From positions 13,515,451 to 13,579,450 of the forward strand of contig NC_064041.1 in the NCBI RefSeq assembly GCF_932526225.1: 64,000 bases of DNA, written 5' to 3'. This document shows positions 1 to 10,826 of the stretch, in pieces. Under the pieces are notes generated by a model. The model saw nothing but the letters and a program-made list of their open reading frames with translations. It did no database searches and was not told the origin of the DNA. This DNA is from Nematostella vectensis (taxonomy: Eukaryota > Cnidaria > Anthozoa > Actiniaria > Edwardsiidae). The translations under genes were made by a program, and so were the position numbers. Numbering within the stretch: position 1 is the first letter of the stretch; the number at the start of each line of letters is the position of its first letter.

Positions 1-201
1 TTAAGCTCGGTTTGCAACCGTGGTTATGTCGTGCGCTGCTCACACACTGGAATCGCGGGAGCACTAAAACCACCATGGCTGAAAACCGAGCCCTACCTAA
101 AACTCTACATAGAAAATGAATCCGTTCTTATCGTAGGATTGATTGATATTTTACAGCACTACATAAAGGTTTTGTGAATTGAGGTAATTGTTGCAAGAAA
201 A

Positions 202-546
202 TTACATGTATAACATCTTTTTTTTGCAGCGTGCAATGCATTTTTTGTTGCGTTTGAATTGGTTTCTATTTTTCGCATAGCGAGATAAAAAAAATGCCCT
301 GTTTCTGCAACCTTCAATATTTTTAGTCCTAGGAAAAATGCCTTTGTCACAAAAAACGGAGTCAGTATTTATAACAATAGTAGTTAGTAATGGAGTCATG
401 TCAGAAGTTTCTTTACAGATTGCGGTCAAAAATGGTTGAGATGGGAAGAGGAACCTTCTGAGGGGTGGTCTTAGCCTCTGTTTGAAAATAAAAGCGCACT
501 TAATTACGAATATGCGCAAGAACAGCAACAACAACAAAAAAGCCAT
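202..546 (-). CDS. Candidate secreted cysteine-bearing protein, 114 aa (unit 1)
   Basis: I do not recognise this protein. The ORF starts with a textbook signal-peptide-like run (MAFLLLLLFL then hydrophobic residues, 1-20), followed by a basic stretch RLRPPLRR (about 24-31). The later part has five cysteines, ending K-C-I-A-R-C-K-K-K. Spacing is loosely reminiscent of the ShKT-type cysteine arrangement common in sea anemone secreted and venom-like peptides, but at least one expected cysteine is missing, so I do not assign the family. The frame is intact in all three long units despite runs of eight A/T bases inside it. Splicing within or after the ORF is possible: 'gtaatt' overlaps the stop region, and an acceptor-like cag lies before RLRPP. 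It could be a chance ORF in a conserved repeat. Confidence 0.35.
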   Translation of the reverse strand: MAFLLLLLFLRIFVIKCAFIFKQRLRPPLRRFLFPSQPFLTAICKETSDMTPLLTTIVINTDSVFCDKGIFPRTKNIEGCRNRAFFLSRYAKNRNQFKRNKKCIARCKKKMLYM

Positions 547-1906
547 ATCATGTTAACATGTTCTTTTTACTTCCAGTAACATATTCTTTACATATTTGTA
601 GATTTAATAACTTAAGTTGATTTAATATACATATTATAGTTACACTTTATCCAAGTCACTGTCGATACGATCACCCAACAATGCAAAAACTAACATTTCT
701 ACCTTTTTTATACTGTTACAATAGTAGACTAATGGCGTTTTATTGGGGCCTTCCCCCTCAGACTGACGTGTATTGAAGCTAAAATTCATTAAATTTATTT
801 TCACCCAAATTTTAATAAATTGGCGTCCCAAGCTATCTATTAGGGTCAGTACGCAGCTCTTAAAAGCTGCAATTTGATTGGGCAAATGAACAATATCCGC
901 ACCTCGACACAAAGAACGAGAAGAATAGAGACAAAAGAACTCCTTTGTAGAGCAAAGATAATAGTACACAAAGCAGCTACGTACATACTCATCTATTAGG
1001 TAGTGTATCCAGGCCAGCTCTTGCCACGAGTACGTTTTTGGAGAGAGTTGAGAAGAGTTAAGTTTTTAGCTTTGTTGTTTTGACTATTGACAATGACTTA
1101 GACTTCTCCGAGCTTGTTTGGCAAAATGACAATGCAAAAGTTGACACAACGCCACTGGAATTTCTTATATGGTAGTGTTATTTATATACGAATACTAATG
1201 TATGACGTCATATACTGCAAGTTATCGTCTCCTCGCAATGCCATAACCAGCATGCAATTCGTCAACTCATAAATTCTACCCAGCAATCAGTGCACGAAGG
1301 TATTACGTGTCCCCAAATAATGCCCCATTCCCTGTTATGGAACTTGGATGTGTCAAGGCTGAATTAGACAGCACGATTTAGTTGTATACGACACCTCTAC
1401 AACTCGAGTCGCAGAGTGTAAATAGTGTAGGCTGGAATAGGGGGGGTGGGTGGGAGATTTTCGAGAAAACGACTTGGGAACGCCGGACGGCCACTCTACA
1501 GACAACCCCGGTCTTCATATGTGTTTGCCAAATATTTAGGTACGTTGAAGTCTCTTGGCCTACAATTCCACCTGCTAGGGCTGGGGGACCCGGAGGGGCT
1601 GTCCGGCGGTCCCAAGCTGGTTTCTCGGTAATCCCAGTCCCTCCCTTGGAAGACTTGGATGGGGAGGGGGGGAGGGGGGTTCTTGGAACTTCACGAAACG
1701 CAAAACTAATACTGTCAGCCAGGCCTTCCGTAGATGTGGGGTCTTAAGAATAAAACTATAAAAATATTGATTTCTAGCTACGTAAAAGTGACATTAAGAA
1801 TTGCACATGAGTAGATTGTGTCGCTTCTTTGCTGACCCACATGGATTATTTGAGCTGAACGGATGTGGTCGTTTTAGTCTCCACACAAAGGCAAGACCGT
1901 ACTTAC

Positions 1907-2080
1907 TAGGATCATTTCTATAGTACGCGTCCCGTCTTTGTAACCTTACAGAGACAACCACGATACCCACGGTGACGATGCAAAGCGTGATCCTCTGAGC
2001 GCGAAGCACGTCGAGGGCATTGCCTTGATTGGTAGGTCGCCACCGACGATTGATGACCGTTCTTCCCTGCCCATTTGTGG
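1907..2080 (-). CDS. Candidate exon with transmembrane segment (unit 1)
   Basis: The minus strand has a strong pyrimidine-tract acceptor (cctcctcctcccag) and a consensus donor (gtaagtac) around 174 bases. The open frame encodes RITLCIVTVGIVVVSV, a plausible membrane span, then a stop-transfer RLQRRD and a tyrosine pair. In phase with it, two further candidate exons can be drawn: 1572-1653 (GRDWDYRETSLGPPDSPSG, acceptor ccatccaag, donor gtggaa) and 1262-1358, ending EFMS-stop (acceptor taattcag). This would be a type I membrane protein tail. A second frame is also open across the exon, so coding is unproven. The family is not recognised. Confidence 0.33.
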
Positions 2081-2463
2081 CTGGGAGGAGGAGGATCACG
2101 CATTCAGAGTGGGTATCCCGGTTAATAATCAAGGCAATGTCTCAATCAACTATATGTATCCGCCTTAAAATAGGATAGCTTGTTTTTTTTTCTTGTTTAT
2201 CATGTAAATATAACCCAACAAGCGAAGATTTGATGATACAAAAGTTTTGTTTCAGCCAAAAACTTAAGCTCGGTTTGCACCCGTGGTTATGTCGTGCGCT
2301 GCTCACACACTGGAATCGCGGGAGCACCGAAACCAACATGGCTGAAAACCGAGCCCTACCTAAAACTCTACATAGAAATGGAGCCGTTCTTATCGTAGGA
2401 TTGATTGATATTTTGCAGCACTACATAAAGGTTTTGTGAATTGAGGTAATTGTTGCAAGAAAA

Positions 2464-2558
2464 TTACATGTATAACATCTTTTTTTTGCAACTTGCAATG
2501 CATTTTTCGTTGCGTTTGATTTGGTTTCTATTTTTCGCATAGCTAGATAAAAAAAATG
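2464..2558 (-). pseudogene. 3' remnant of the 114-aa ORF (unit 2)
   Basis: Only the last 30 or so codons remain, including the Cys-x3-Cys tail. The signal peptide and N-terminal half fall in the 346-base segment missing from this unit. If the ORF is a gene, this copy is broken. Confidence 0.35.
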
Positions 2559-3826
2559 CACTTTATCCAAGTCACTGTCGATACGATCACCCAACAATGC
2601 AAAAACTAACATTTCTACCTTTTTTTTATACTGTTACAATAGTAGACTAATGGCGTTTTATTGGGGCCTTCCCCCTCAGACTGACGTGTATTGAAGCTAA
2701 AATTCATTAAATTTATTTTCACCCAAATTTTAATAAATTGGCGTCCCAAGCTATCTATTAGGGTCAGTACGCAGCTCTTAAAAGCTGCAATTTGATTGGG
2801 CAAATGAACAATATCCGCACCTCGACACAAAGAACGAGAAGAATAGAGACAAAAGAACTCCTTTGTAGAGCAAAGATAATAGTAGACAAAGCAGCTACGT
2901 ACATACTCATCTATTAGGTAGTGTATCCAGGCCAGCTCTTGCCACGAGTACGTTTTTGGAGAGAGTTGAGAAGAGTTAAGTTTTTAGCTTTGTTGTTTTG
3001 ACTATTGACAATGACTTAGACTTCTCCGAGCTTGTTTGGCAAAATGACAATGCAAAAATCGACACAACGCCACTGGAATTCCTTATATGGTAGTGTTATT
3101 TATATACGAATACTAATGTATGACGTCATATACTGCAAGTTATCGTCTCCTCGCAATGCCATAACCAGCATGCAATTCGTCAACTCATAAATTCTACCCA
3201 GCAATCAGTGCACGAAGGTATTACGTGTCCCCAAATAATGCCCCATTCCCTGTTATGTAACTTGGATGTGTCAAGGCTGAATTAGACAGCACGATTTAGT
3301 TGTATACGACACCTCTACAACTCGAGTCGCAGAGTGTAAATAGTGTAGGCTGGAATAGGGGGGGTGGGTGGGAGATTTTCGAGAAAACGACTTGGGAACG
3401 CCGGACGGCCACTCTACAGACAACCCCGGTCTTCACATGTGTTTGCCAAATATTTAGGTACGTTGAAGTCTCTTGGCCTACAATTCCACCTGCTGGGGCT
3501 GGGGGACCCGGAGGGGCTGTCCGGCGGTCCCAAGCTGGTTTCTCGGTAATCCCAGTCCCTCCCTTGGAAGACTTGGATGGGGAGGGGGGGGGAGGGGGGT
3601 TCTTGGATCTTCACTAAACGCAAAACTAATACTGTCAGCCAGGCCTTCCGTAGATGTGGGGTCTTAAGAATAAAACTATAAAAATATTGATTTCTAGCTA
3701 CGTAAAAGTGACATTAAGAATTGCACATGCGTAGATTGTGTCGCTTCTTTGCTGACCCACATGGATTATTCGAGCTGAACGGATGTGGTCGTTTTAGTCT
3801 CCACACAAAGGCAAGACCGTACTTAC

Positions 3827-4000
3827 TAGGATCATTTCTATAGTACGCGTCCCGTCTTTGTAACCTTACAGAGACAACCACGATACCCACGGTGACGATG
3901 CAAAGCGTGATCCTCTGAGCGCGAAGCACGTCGAGGGCATTGCCTTGATTGGTAGGTCGCCACCGACGATTGATGACCGTTCTTCCCTGCCCATTTGTGG
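3827..4000 (-). CDS. Candidate transmembrane exon (unit 2)
   Basis: Identical in frame and splice sites to the unit 1 copy. In its downstream candidate exon (about 3182-3278) one Phe is changed to Leu. Confidence 0.33.
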
Positions 4001-4382
4001 CTGGGAGGAGGAGGATCACGCATTCAGAGTGGGTATCCCGGCTAATAATCAAGGCAATGTCTCAATCAACTATATGTATCCGCCCTAAAATAGGATAGCT
4101 TGTTTTTTTTCTTGTTTATCATGTAAATATAACCCAACAAGCGAAGATTTGATGATACAAAAGTTTTGTTTCAGCCAAAAACTTAAGCTCGGTTTGCAAC
4201 CGTGGTTATGTCGTGCGCTGCTCACACACTGGAATCGCGGGAGCACCGAAACCAACATGGCTGAAAACCGAGCCCTACCTAAAACTCTACATAGAAATGG
4301 AGCCGTTCTTATCGTAGGATTGATTGATATTTTGCAGCACTACATAAAGTTTTTGTGAATTGAGGTAATTGTTGCAAGAAAA

Positions 4383-4474
4383 TTACATGTATAACATCTT
4401 TTTTTGCAACTTGCAATGCATTTTTCGTTGCGTTTGATTTGGTTTCTATTTTTCGCATAGCTAGATAAAAAAAA
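4383..4474 (-). pseudogene. 3' remnant of the 114-aa ORF (unit 3)
   Basis: Same deletion as unit 2. In addition one T is lost from the poly-T run near the end (7 instead of 8), which would shift the frame. Confidence 0.35.
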
Positions 4475-5726
4475 TGCACTTTATCCAAGTCACTGTCGAT
4501 ACGATCACCCAACAATGCAAAAACTAACATTTCTACCTTTTTTTTATACTGTTACAATAGTAGACTAATGGCGTTTTATTGGGGCCTTCCCCCTCAGACT
4601 GACGTGTATTGAAGCTAAAATTCATTAAATTTATTTTCACCCAAATTTTAATAAATTGGCGTCCCAAGCTATCTATTAGGGTCAGTACGCAGCTCTTAAA
4701 AGCTGCAATTTGATTGGGCAAATGAACAATATCCGCACCTCGACACAAAGAACGAGAAGAATAGAGACAAAAGAACTCCTTTGTAGAGCAAAGATAATAG
4801 TAGACAAAGCAGCTACGTACCTACTCATCTATTAGGTAGTGTATCCAGGCCAGCTCTTGCCACGAGTACGTTTTTGGAGAGAGTTGAGAAGAGTTAAGTT
4901 TTTAGCTTTGTTGTTTTGACTATTGACAATGACTTAGACTTCTCCGAGCTTGTTTGGCAAAATGACAATGCAAAAATTGACACAACGCCACTGGAATTCC
5001 TTATATGGTATTGTTATTTATATACGAATACTAATGTATTACGTCATATACTGCAAGTTATCGTCTCCTCGCAATGCCATAACCAGCATGCAATTCGTCA
5101 ACTCATAAATTCTACCCAGCAATCAGTGCACGAAGGTATTACGTGTCCCCAAATAATGCCCCATTCCCTGTTATGGAACTTGGATGTGTCAAGGCTGAAT
5201 TAGACAGCACGATTTAGTTGTATACGACACCTCTACAACTCGAGTCGCAGAGTGTAAATAGTGTAGGCTGGAATAGGGGGGTGGGTGGGAGATTTTCGAG
5301 AAAACGACTTGGGAACGCCGGACGGCCACTCTACAGACACCCCCGGTCTTCACATGTGTTTGCCAAATATTTAGGTACGTTGAAGTCTCTAGGCCTACAA
5401 TTCCACCTGCTAGGGCTGGGGGACCCGGAGGGGCCGTCCGGCGGTCCCAAGCCGGTTTCTCGGTAGTCCCAGTCCCTCCCTTGGAAGACTTGGATGGGGA
5501 GGGGGGAGGGGGGGTTCTTGGAACTTCACGAAACGCAAAACTAGTACTGTCAGCCAGGTCTTCCGTAGAATAGAACTACAAAAATATTGATTTCTAGCTA
5601 CGTAAAAGTGACATTAAGAATTGCACATGCGTAGATTGTGTCGCTTCTTTGCTGACCCACATGGATTATTCGAGCTGAACGGATGTGGTCGTTTTAGTCT
5701 CCACACAAAGGCAAGACCGTACTTAC

Positions 5727-5900
5727 TAGGATCATTTTTATAGTACGCGTCCCGTCTTTGTAACCTTACAGAGACAACCACGATACCCACGGTGACGATG
5801 CAAAGCGTGATCCTCTGAGCGCGAAGCACGTCGAGGGCATTGCCTTGATTGGTAGGTCGCCACCGACGATTGATGACCGTTCTTCCCTGCCCATTTGTGG
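5727..5900 (-). CDS. Candidate transmembrane exon (unit 3)
   Basis: Same exon with one Arg-to-Lys change after the tyrosine pair. In its candidate tail exon a GAT/GAC change is silent and two Ser become Gly. Confidence 0.33.
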
Positions 5901-6289
5901 CTGGGAGGAGGAGGATCACGCATTCAGAGTGGGTATCCCGGTTAATAATCAAGGCAATGTCTCAATCAACTATATTTATCCGCCTTAAAATAAAATAGGA
6001 TAGCTTGTTTTTTTTTCTTGTTTATCATTTAAATATAACCCAACAAGCGAAGATTTGATGATACAAAAGTTTTGTTTCAGCCAAAAACTTAAGCTCGGTT
6101 TGCAACCGTGGTTATGTCGTGCGCTGCTCACACACTGGAATCGCGGGAGCACCGAAACCACCATGGCTGAAAACCGAGCCCTACCTAAAACTCTACATAG
6201 AAAATGAAGCCGTTCTTATCGTAGGATTGATTGATATTTTGCAGCACTACATAAAGGTTTTGTGAATTGAGGTAATTGTTGCAAGAAAA

Positions 6290-6634
6290 TTACATGTATA
6301 ACATCTTTTTTTTGCAGCGTGCAATGCATTTTTCGTTGCGTTTGAATTGGTTTCTATTTTTCGCATAGCGAGATAAAAAAAATGCCCTGTTTCTGCAACC
6401 TTCAATATTTTTAGTCCTAGGAAAAATGCCTTTGTCACAAAAAACGGAGTCAGTATTTATAACAATAGTAGTTAGTAATGGAGTCATGTCAGAAGTTTCT
6501 TTACAGATTGCGGCCAAAAATGGTTGAGATGGGAAGAGGAACCTTCTGAGGGGTGGTCTTAGCCTCTGTTTGAAAATAAAAGCGCACTTAATTACGAATA
6601 TGCGCAAGAACAGCAACAACAACAAAAAAGCCAT
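6290..6634 (-). CDS. Candidate secreted cysteine-bearing protein, copy 2 (unit 4)
   Basis: Same 114-residue frame as in unit 1, with two replacements visible (a Thr to Ala about position 42 and a Lys to Glu near the C-terminal Cys-x3-Cys). No frameshift or stop. Function is unknown; the same doubts apply. Confidence 0.35.
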   Translation of the reverse strand: MAFLLLLLFLRIFVIKCAFIFKQRLRPPLRRFLFPSQPFLAAICKETSDMTPLLTTIVINTDSVFCDKGIFPRTKNIEGCRNRAFFLSRYAKNRNQFKRNEKCIARCKKKMLYM

Positions 6635-7977
6635 ATCATGTTAACATGTTCTTTTTACTTCCAGTAACATATTCTTTACATATTTGTAGATTTAATAACT
6701 TAAGTTGATTTAATATACATATTATAGTTACACTTTATCCAAGTCACTGTCGATACGATCACCCAACAATGCAAAAACTAACATTTCTACCTTTTTTATA
6801 CTGTTACAATAGTAGACTAATGGCGTTTTATTGGGGTCTTCCCCCTCAGACTGACATGTATTGAAGCTAAAATTTATTAAATTTATTTTCGCCCATATTT
6901 TAATAAATTGGCGCATCAAGCTATCTATTAGGGTCAGTACGCAGCTCTTAAAAGCTCCAATTTGATTGGGCAAATAACAATATCCGCACCTCGACACAAA
7001 GAACGAGAAGAATAGAGACAAAAGAACTCCTTTGTAGAGCAAAGATAATAGTAGACAAAGCAGCTACGTACCTACTCATCTATTAGGTAGTGTATCCAGG
7101 CCAGCTCTTGCCACGAGTACGTTTTTGGAGAGAGTTGAGAAGAGTTAAGTTTTTAGCTTTGTTGTTTTGACTATTGACAATGACTTAGACTTCTCCGAGC
7201 TTGTTTGGCAAAATGACAATGCAAAAATTGACACAACGCCACTGGAATTCCTTATATGGTATTGTTATTTATATACGAATACTAATGTATTACGTCATAT
7301 ACTGCAAGTTATCGTCTCCTCGCAATGCCATAACCAGCATGCAATTCGTCAACTCATAAATTCTACCCAGCAATCAGTGCACGAAGGTATTACGTGTCCC
7401 CAAATAATGCCCCATTCCCTGTTATGGAACTTGGATGTGTCAAGGCTGCATTAGACAGCACGATTTAGTTGTATACGACACCTCTACAACTCGAGTCGCA
7501 GAGTGTAAATAGTGTAGGCTGGAATAGGGGGGTGGGTGGGAGATTTTCGAGAAAACGACTTGGGAACGCCGGACGGCCACTCTACAGACACCCCCGGTCT
7601 TCACATGTGTTTGCCAAATATTTAGGTACGTTGAAGTCTCTAGGCCTACAATTCCACCTGCTAGGGCTGGGGGACCCGGAGGGGCCGTCCGGCGGTCCCA
7701 AGCCGGTTTCTCGGTAGTCCCAGTCCCTCCCTTGGAAGACTTGGATGGGGAGGGGGGAGGGGGGGTTCTTGGAACTTCACAAAACGCAAAACTAGTACTG
7801 TCAGCCAGGTCTTCCGTAGAATAGAACTACAAAAATATTGATTTCTAGCTACGTAAAAGTGACATTAAGAATTGCACATGCGTAGATTGTGTCGCTTCTT
7901 TGCTGACCCACATGGATTATTCGAGCTGAACGGATGTGGTCGTTTTAGTCTCCACACAAAGGCAAGACCGTACTTAC

Positions 7978-8151
7978 TAGGATCATTTTTATAGTACGCG
8001 TCCCGTCTTTGTAACCTTACAGAGACAACCACGATACCCACGGTGACGATGCAAAGCGTGATCCTCTGAGCGCGAAGCACGTCGAGGGCATTGCCTTGAT
8101 TGGTAGGTCGCCACCGACGATTGATGACCGTTCTTCCCTGCCCATTTGTGG
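7978..8151 (-). CDS. Candidate transmembrane exon (unit 4)
   Basis: Same as the unit 3 copy. The acceptor of the next candidate exon changes from ttcag to tgcag and stays functional in principle. Confidence 0.33.
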
Positions 8152-8338
8152 CTGGGAGGAGGAGGATCACGCATTCAGAGTGGGTATCCCGGTTAATAAT
8201 CAAGGCAATGTCTCAATCAACTATATTTATCCGCCTTAAAATAAAATAGGATAGCTTGTTTTTTTTCTTGTTTATCATTTAAATATAACCCAACAAGCGA
8301 AGATTTGATGATACAAAAGTTTTGTTTCAGCCAAAAAC

Positions 8339-9635
8339 TTAAGCTCGGTTTGCAACCGTGGTTATGTCGTGCGCTGCTCACACACTGGAATCGCGGGAGC
8401 ACCGAAACCACCATGGCTGAAAACCGAGCCCTACCTAAAACTCTACATAGAAAATGAAGCCGTTCTTATCGTAGGATTGATTGATATTTTGCAGCACTAC
8501 ATAAAGGTTTTGTGAATTGAGGTAATTGTTGCAAGAAAATTACATGTATAACATCTTTTTTTTGCAGCGTGCAATGCATTTTTCGTTGCGTTTGAATTGG
8601 TTTCTATTTTTCGCATAGCGAGATAAAAAAAATGCCCTGTTTCTGCAACCTTCAATATTTTTAGTCCTAGGAAAAATGCCTTTGTCACAAAAAACGGAGT
8701 CAGTATTTATAACAATAGTAGTTAGTAATGGAGTCATGTCAGAAGTTTCTTTACAGATTGCGGCCAAAAATGGTTGAGATGGGAAGAGGAACCTTCTGAG
8801 GGGTGGTCTTAGCCTCTGTTTGAAAATAAAAGCGCACTTAATTACGAATATGCGCAAGAACAGCAACAACAACAAAAAAGCCATATCATGTTAACATGTT
8901 CTTTTTACTTCCAGTAACATATTCTTTACATATTTGTAGATTTAATAACTTAAGTTGATTTAATATACATATTATAGTTACACTTTATCCAAGTCACTGT
9001 CGATACGATCACCCAACAATGCAAAAACTAACATTTCTACCTTTTTTATACTGTTACAATAGTAGACTAATGGCGTTTTATTGGGGCCTTCCCCCTCAGA
9101 CTGACATGTATTGAAGCTAAAATTTATTAAATTTATTTTCGCCCATATTTTAATAAATTGGCGCATCAAGCTATCTATTAGGGTCAGTACGCAGCTCTTA
9201 AAAGCTGCAATTTGATTGGGCAAATAACAATATCCGCACCTCGACACAAAGAACGAGAAGAATAGAGACAAAAGAACTCCTTTGTAGAGCAAAGATAATA
9301 GTAGACAAAGCAGCTACGTACCTACTCATCTATTAGGTAGTGTATCCAGGCCAGCTCTTGCCACGAGTACGTTTTTGGAGAGAGTTGAGAAGAGTTAAGT
9401 TTTAAGCTTTGTTCTTTTGACTATTGACAATGACTTAGACTACTCCGAGCTTGTTTGGCAAAATGACAATGCAAAGATTGACACAACGCCACTGGAATTT
9501 CTTATATGGTAGTGTTATTTTTATACGAATACTAATGTATGACGTCATATACTGCTAATTATCGTCTCCTCGCAATGCCATAACCAGCATGCAATTCGTC
9601 AACTCATAAATTCTACCCAGCAATCAGTGCACGAA
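8339..9635. repeat. Array unit 5 (long, truncated edge unit)
   Basis: Contains the 346-base segment. From about 9400 it collects private differences from every other unit and it breaks off after 'gtgcacgaag', where unique sequence begins. Edge units diverging like this is what concerted evolution predicts. Confidence 0.9.
8540..8884 (-). CDS. Candidate secreted cysteine-bearing protein, copy 3 (unit 5)
   Basis: Identical in protein sequence to the unit 4 copy. It lies in the truncated edge unit but is itself complete. Confidence 0.35.
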   Translation of the reverse strand: MAFLLLLLFLRIFVIKCAFIFKQRLRPPLRRFLFPSQPFLAAICKETSDMTPLLTTIVINTDSVFCDKGIFPRTKNIEGCRNRAFFLSRYAKNRNQFKRNEKCIARCKKKMLYM

Positions 9636-9674
9636 GACACGAAGTTAAATTAGTTCAGAACAACTAAATTCAAG

Positions 9675-9806
9675 ATGGCGACTACAAGTTATCAATGGGA
9701 AGCAGGAGAAGTAACGTTGCAGAAAATGACGTCAAACAAAAATATTTACGAGACCAGCCATAAGCTGAAACCAATCTTCTTCGAAGCCATCACGGAAATT
9801 TTCTAA
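9675..9806 (+). CDS. Short ORF (43 aa) at array edge
   Basis: An ATG in a good context (caagATGGCG) opens a 43-residue frame starting MATTSYQWEAGEV and ending ITEIF-stop, 40 bases after the array ends. It contains no recognised motif. It could be a first exon or chance. Confidence 0.18.
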   Translation: MATTSYQWEAGEVTLQKMTSNKNIYETSHKLKPIFFEAITEIF

Positions 9807-10826
9807 GAATTCTCATCTGGAATTGATTATTCAAAGGAAATTCCGTAGTAGCTATGAGGCGTAAAATGGGACATTTTCGAAGCACTTTTTCACAGCTTAT
9901 TCACAGAATACTTCACACATATCTTATATTCATAATTTTATATAATGTATATATATTCTCGGCATAACGCCACTCTGGGTATTTCTCTTGCGTTGCATCA
10001 TGGGAGTATAACGAATGTACAATGGTTGTAACCTGTCTAACGAGACCAGGATTTTGAAAGCTTAGCTTTTAAGAGTATTTGCAAGTAAATTCAGTCCTGA
10101 CAAACCCGAACATGACAGTGTATACAGAAAATGAACCATTCCCTATCTACTGGCACAGTTCCCCCACCCCCCTCCCCTGCGTAGTAATTGTCTTCCTCAC
10201 ATCGAGGCTTGGCTTTCTATAGAAGACCTGCGTAATAAAAGTTAAATGCAATTAACATGCCGAATTTGCCGGTAAAAGATTTTGTAGATATGTAGAGTTT
10301 CGTACTGACAATGAACGACGATTGAATAAGAAATGAATTTTTGAGAAAAACAAAACAAAACAAAAAACAGAAAGCCTGAGTACGACGAGTGGCGCGAACG
10401 GTTTGTCGGGAAACAGCCAAAGCTCAACATATCATTTGATATTACCATTATTTTGTGTGCATGTGGGTTTAAAAACGTTCTTCTGTTATATGTAACCTTA
10501 GAGTAAGGCTTGAATAACCGATAACGCATGTGTAAAAAGTTGATGTATAGTGTATTCAGCTGATTAGAAAGTGCAAATGCACTAATTTCTAAATAGAGAT
10601 GTTAGGAAAACAAGGGCTACAAATATGACCGTCAATAGATGAGACAAATATGTACATTTTAATTAAAACGTCATAATATACTCCCATAACGCAACAGAGA
10701 ATGAACCTATAACCTATATTACCAAACAGCCGGTAAGGATCTCCCTAGCGCTCCGAACGACCCGTGGGGGGTCGCTACCGGCTAGACTCAGCCTAAGGGG
10801 GGTCCCCACCGGCCGTGCCTCGATCA
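9807..10826. other. Intergenic region and LMX 3' flank
   Basis: No gene seen. On the minus strand this is downstream of the LMX stop. An ATTAAA-type polyadenylation signal on the minus strand is possible near 10,656. A small hairpin, CGACCC...GGGTCG, lies at 10,758-10,774 within a GC-rich stretch (10,735-10,825) that is probably 3' UTR. Confidence 0.4.

Larger units (their letters stand above)
1..2263. repeat. Array unit 1 (long, type-A right half)
   Basis: Contains the 346-base segment (about 297-642) and the type-A right half, which keeps a 25-base stretch after 'cttccgtaga' (about 1735) that type-B units lack. The phase of the unit is arbitrary; I start it at the landmark. Confidence 0.9.
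2264..4182. repeat. Array unit 2 (short, type-A right half)
   Basis: Lacks the 346-base segment (junction about 2558) and carries the type-A right half. Confidence 0.9.
4183..6088. repeat. Array unit 3 (short, type-B right half)
   Basis: Lacks the 346-base segment (junction about 4475). The right half is type B: the 25-base stretch after 'cttccgtaga' (about 5570) is missing and several substitutions are shared only with unit 4. Confidence 0.9.
6089..8338. repeat. Array unit 4 (long, type-B right half)
   Basis: Contains the 346-base segment (about 6385-6730) and the type-B right half. In the middle (about 6855-6925) it shares a private cluster of substitutions with unit 5, not with the other long unit, unit 1. 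Confidence 0.9.
1..9635. repeat. Tandem array of 1.9-2.25 kb units (4 full + 1 partial)
   Basis: A fixed landmark (ttaagctcggtttgca) recurs at 1, 2264, 4183, 6089 and 8339, giving periods of 2263, 1919, 1906 and 2250 bases. The fifth unit stops near 9635. Units are nearly identical over most of their length. Long units (1, 4, 5) carry a segment of about 346 bases that short units (2, 3) lack. The array continues off the left edge, so its size is unknown. I see no rRNA, snRNA or tRNA in the unit. Two minus-strand coding candidates are annotated separately. Confidence 0.97.

Noticed and set aside
1640-1670. 5S rRNA-like 'cttggatgggga' in the array unit
   Set aside because: Only this short string resembles the 5S internal region; the rest of the unit does not align to 5S rRNA.
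1382-1747. 121-residue plus-strand ORF in array unit 1 and relatives
   Set aside because: Starts at TTG, changes length between units by indels in G runs, and has no recognisable motif.
4916-5203. 95-residue plus-strand ORF in units 3 and 4
   Set aside because: Units 1, 2 and 5 carry a stop (tggtagtg) at the same place, and the start is not ATG.
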